A stretch of 64,000 bases of DNA from Desulfurivibrio sp. (GTDB lineage Bacteria; Desulfobacterota; Desulfobulbia; Desulfobulbales; SURF-16), in NCBI GenBank assembly GCA_003605035.1, contig QZKJ01000008.1, positions 1 through 64,000 on the forward strand, read 5' to 3'. A model generated the notes under the pieces. It was given only the letters and a program-made list of their open reading frames with translations, had not been told where the DNA came from and searched no databases. Made by a program: the position numbers and the translations under genes. This document shows, piece by piece, positions 63,252 to 64,000 of this stretch; position 1 is the stretch's first letter; every line of letters begins with the position of its first letter.

Positions 63252-63758
63252 ATGACCGATCACCAATATTTCATGCAACAGGCCTTAGAGGAGGCCCGGC
63301 ACGCCCTGGCGGAAAATGAATTCCCGGTGGGGTGCGTGCTGGTCTGCGACAAGCAGGTGGTGGCGCGGGGCAGGCGACTCAATTCCACAGCCCAGTCCAG
63401 AAACGAACTTGACCATGCGGAAATCGTCGCCCTGCGCAATCTCATCACCAGCAGGCCGGATATCAACCCCGGCCGGCTCACCGCCTACTGCACCATGGAG
63501 CCCTGCCTGATGTGCTATGCCGCCCTGCTGCTCAGCCAGATCCCGACCATCGTCTATGCCTACGAGGATGCCATGGGCGGCGGCACCGGCCTTTCCCGGC
63601 TGGGGCTCACGCCTCTCTACCGCCAGGTCAAGGTCGAGGTCATCCCCCACGTGCTGCGCAGCGAAAGCCTGGAGCTCTTCAAACAGTTTTTCGAGAATCC
63701 TGAGCACAGTTACTGGCAGGACAGCTATCTGGCCCAGTACACCCTCAGGCAGCCTTGA
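63252..63758 (+). CDS. Nucleoside/tRNA adenosine deaminase family protein (TadA-like)
   Basis: 168 residues. The zinc site is complete: HAEIVAL (His near 56, catalytic Glu) and TMEPCLMCYAA (two Cys near 80-84). The build is that of the TadA/guanine deaminase family. True TadA makes inosine at the tRNA wobble position; the C-terminal part (SESLELFKQFFENPEHSYWQDSYLAQYTL) is longer than in E. coli TadA and contains a guanine-deaminase-like tail, so the substrate is open. GAGG lies seven bases before ATG 63252. It is divergent from dgt. Confidence 0.85.
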   Translation: MTDHQYFMQQALEEARHALAENEFPVGCVLVCDKQVVARGRRLNSTAQSRNELDHAEIVALRNLITSRPDINPGRLTAYCTMEPCLMCYAALLLSQIPTIVYAYEDAMGGGTGLSRLGLTPLYRQVKVEVIPHVLRSESLELFKQFFENPEHSYWQDSYLAQYTLRQP

Positions 63759-63790
63759 GCAAGCGGCATCAATAACCGCCTCTCCCTGAT

Positions 63791-63827
63791 AAAAAAACCG
63801 GACATGACGCTGCGCAATGTCCGGTTT
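63791..63827 (-). terminator. Rho-independent terminator for the gene at the right edge (bidirectional in form)
   Basis: A perfect eleven-base stem AAACCGGACAT/ATGTCCGGTTT with an eleven-base loop. On the minus strand it is followed by seven T, the strong direction. On the plus strand the T tract is only three, but it may also serve the deaminase gene. Confidence 0.78.
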
Positions 63828-63920
63828 CACCGTAAGCCGTTTTCCCCGTCGCTGCTGCGGCAAGTCAGGACGACAGAGACAGAGTTAACGCCCCCCAGCA
63901 GCTTCCCTTACGAAACTCTG

Positions 63921-64000
63921 CTACAGGATGGCTATCAATACAATAACAGCAAAGGTACAAATAAGGAAAATACCAACCTTCATTGGAACAGTGGTGTCTT
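63921..64000 (-). CDS. C-terminal fragment of a membrane protein
   Basis: The visible 25 codons read DTTVPMKVGIFLICTFAVIVLIAIL and then TAG (63923-63921); the gene runs off the right edge. The tail is one membrane helix ending almost at the C-terminus. An internal ATG (in VPMKVG) leaves open a very short protein instead. The terminator about 95 bases downstream on the same strand supports a real gene end. The family cannot be told from so little. Confidence 0.5.
   Translation of the reverse strand, partial: DTTVPMKVGIFLICTFAVIVLIAIL

Overview
The window looks like chromosomal DNA of a motile, Gram-negative sulfate- or sulfur-metabolising bacterium, most likely a Desulfobacterota (Desulfobulbales-like) member. 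The lineage is an inference. It rests on the ATP sulfurylase N-terminus at the left edge, on a chemotaxis and flagellar gene content typical of deltaproteobacteria, and on families of small hairpin repeats between genes. No rRNA, tRNA or CRISPR array was seen.

Layout. (1) 1-180: start of sat, reading off the left edge behind a sigma70-type promoter. (2) 424-6205, minus strand: flagellar filament genes flaG, a FliT/FlgN-like gene, fliS, fliD and a giant 805-residue flagellin. A GNRA-loop terminator ends the flagellin message, and matching FliA(sigma28)-like promoters precede both flagellin and fliD. (3) 6533-20304, plus strand and divergent from the flagellin: an eight-gene nonulosonic-acid/flagellin-glycosylation operon. 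It holds two Maf transferases (one fused to TPRs and a methyltransferase), two NeuB-type synthases (one fused to a cytidylyltransferase), a NeuA, a GT2 fused to a second cytidylyltransferase-like domain, a radical SAM/SPASM protein and a DUF2920 hydrolase. (4) 20335-26850: housekeeping and unknown genes (tatC, a YkgJ-type Cys-cluster protein, an RluA-type pseudouridine synthase, an AEC transporter, DUF1353, two unknowns). Two of these genes are broken by single-base frameshifts, and palindromic repeats lie between others. (5) 26851-28741: accessory stretch with a brnTA toxin-antitoxin pair whose toxin has an early stop codon, plus paired hairpin repeats. (6) 28742-38381, minus strand: adenine deaminase, RlmI-type methyltransferase, cupin, M32 carboxypeptidase, then a small carbon-metabolism group (membrane protein, rpiA, flavin reductase, transketolase) and DUF488. 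(7) 38597-43805: a GC-rich 1288-residue protein of unknown function and an AT-richer NERD/zinc-ribbon gene, probably acquired. (8) 44145-46767: MTHFS-like protein, D,D-carboxypeptidase, ogt. (9) 46952-53601: chemotaxis operon cheA-cheW-cheR-cheD-HDOD, with cheB set off between two direct repeats. (10) 53725-64000: cell-wall genes (bifunctional PBP with a TPR lipoprotein; a LysM lytic transglycosylase), an SDR with a missing catalytic lysine, dgt, a tadA-like deaminase, and the tail of a membrane protein at the right edge.

How the parts fit. The most coherent system is region 2 plus region 3. A flagellin with a long Ser/Thr-rich repeat domain lies back to back with the genes that would make CMP-activated nonulosonic acids and attach them. 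The enzymes that build the sugar precursor from UDP-GlcNAc are not in the window. The 1288-residue protein is the main unexplained gene. The single-base frameshifts in tatC and in the gene at 25805-26850 may be assembly errors and should be checked against reads before being treated as biology.
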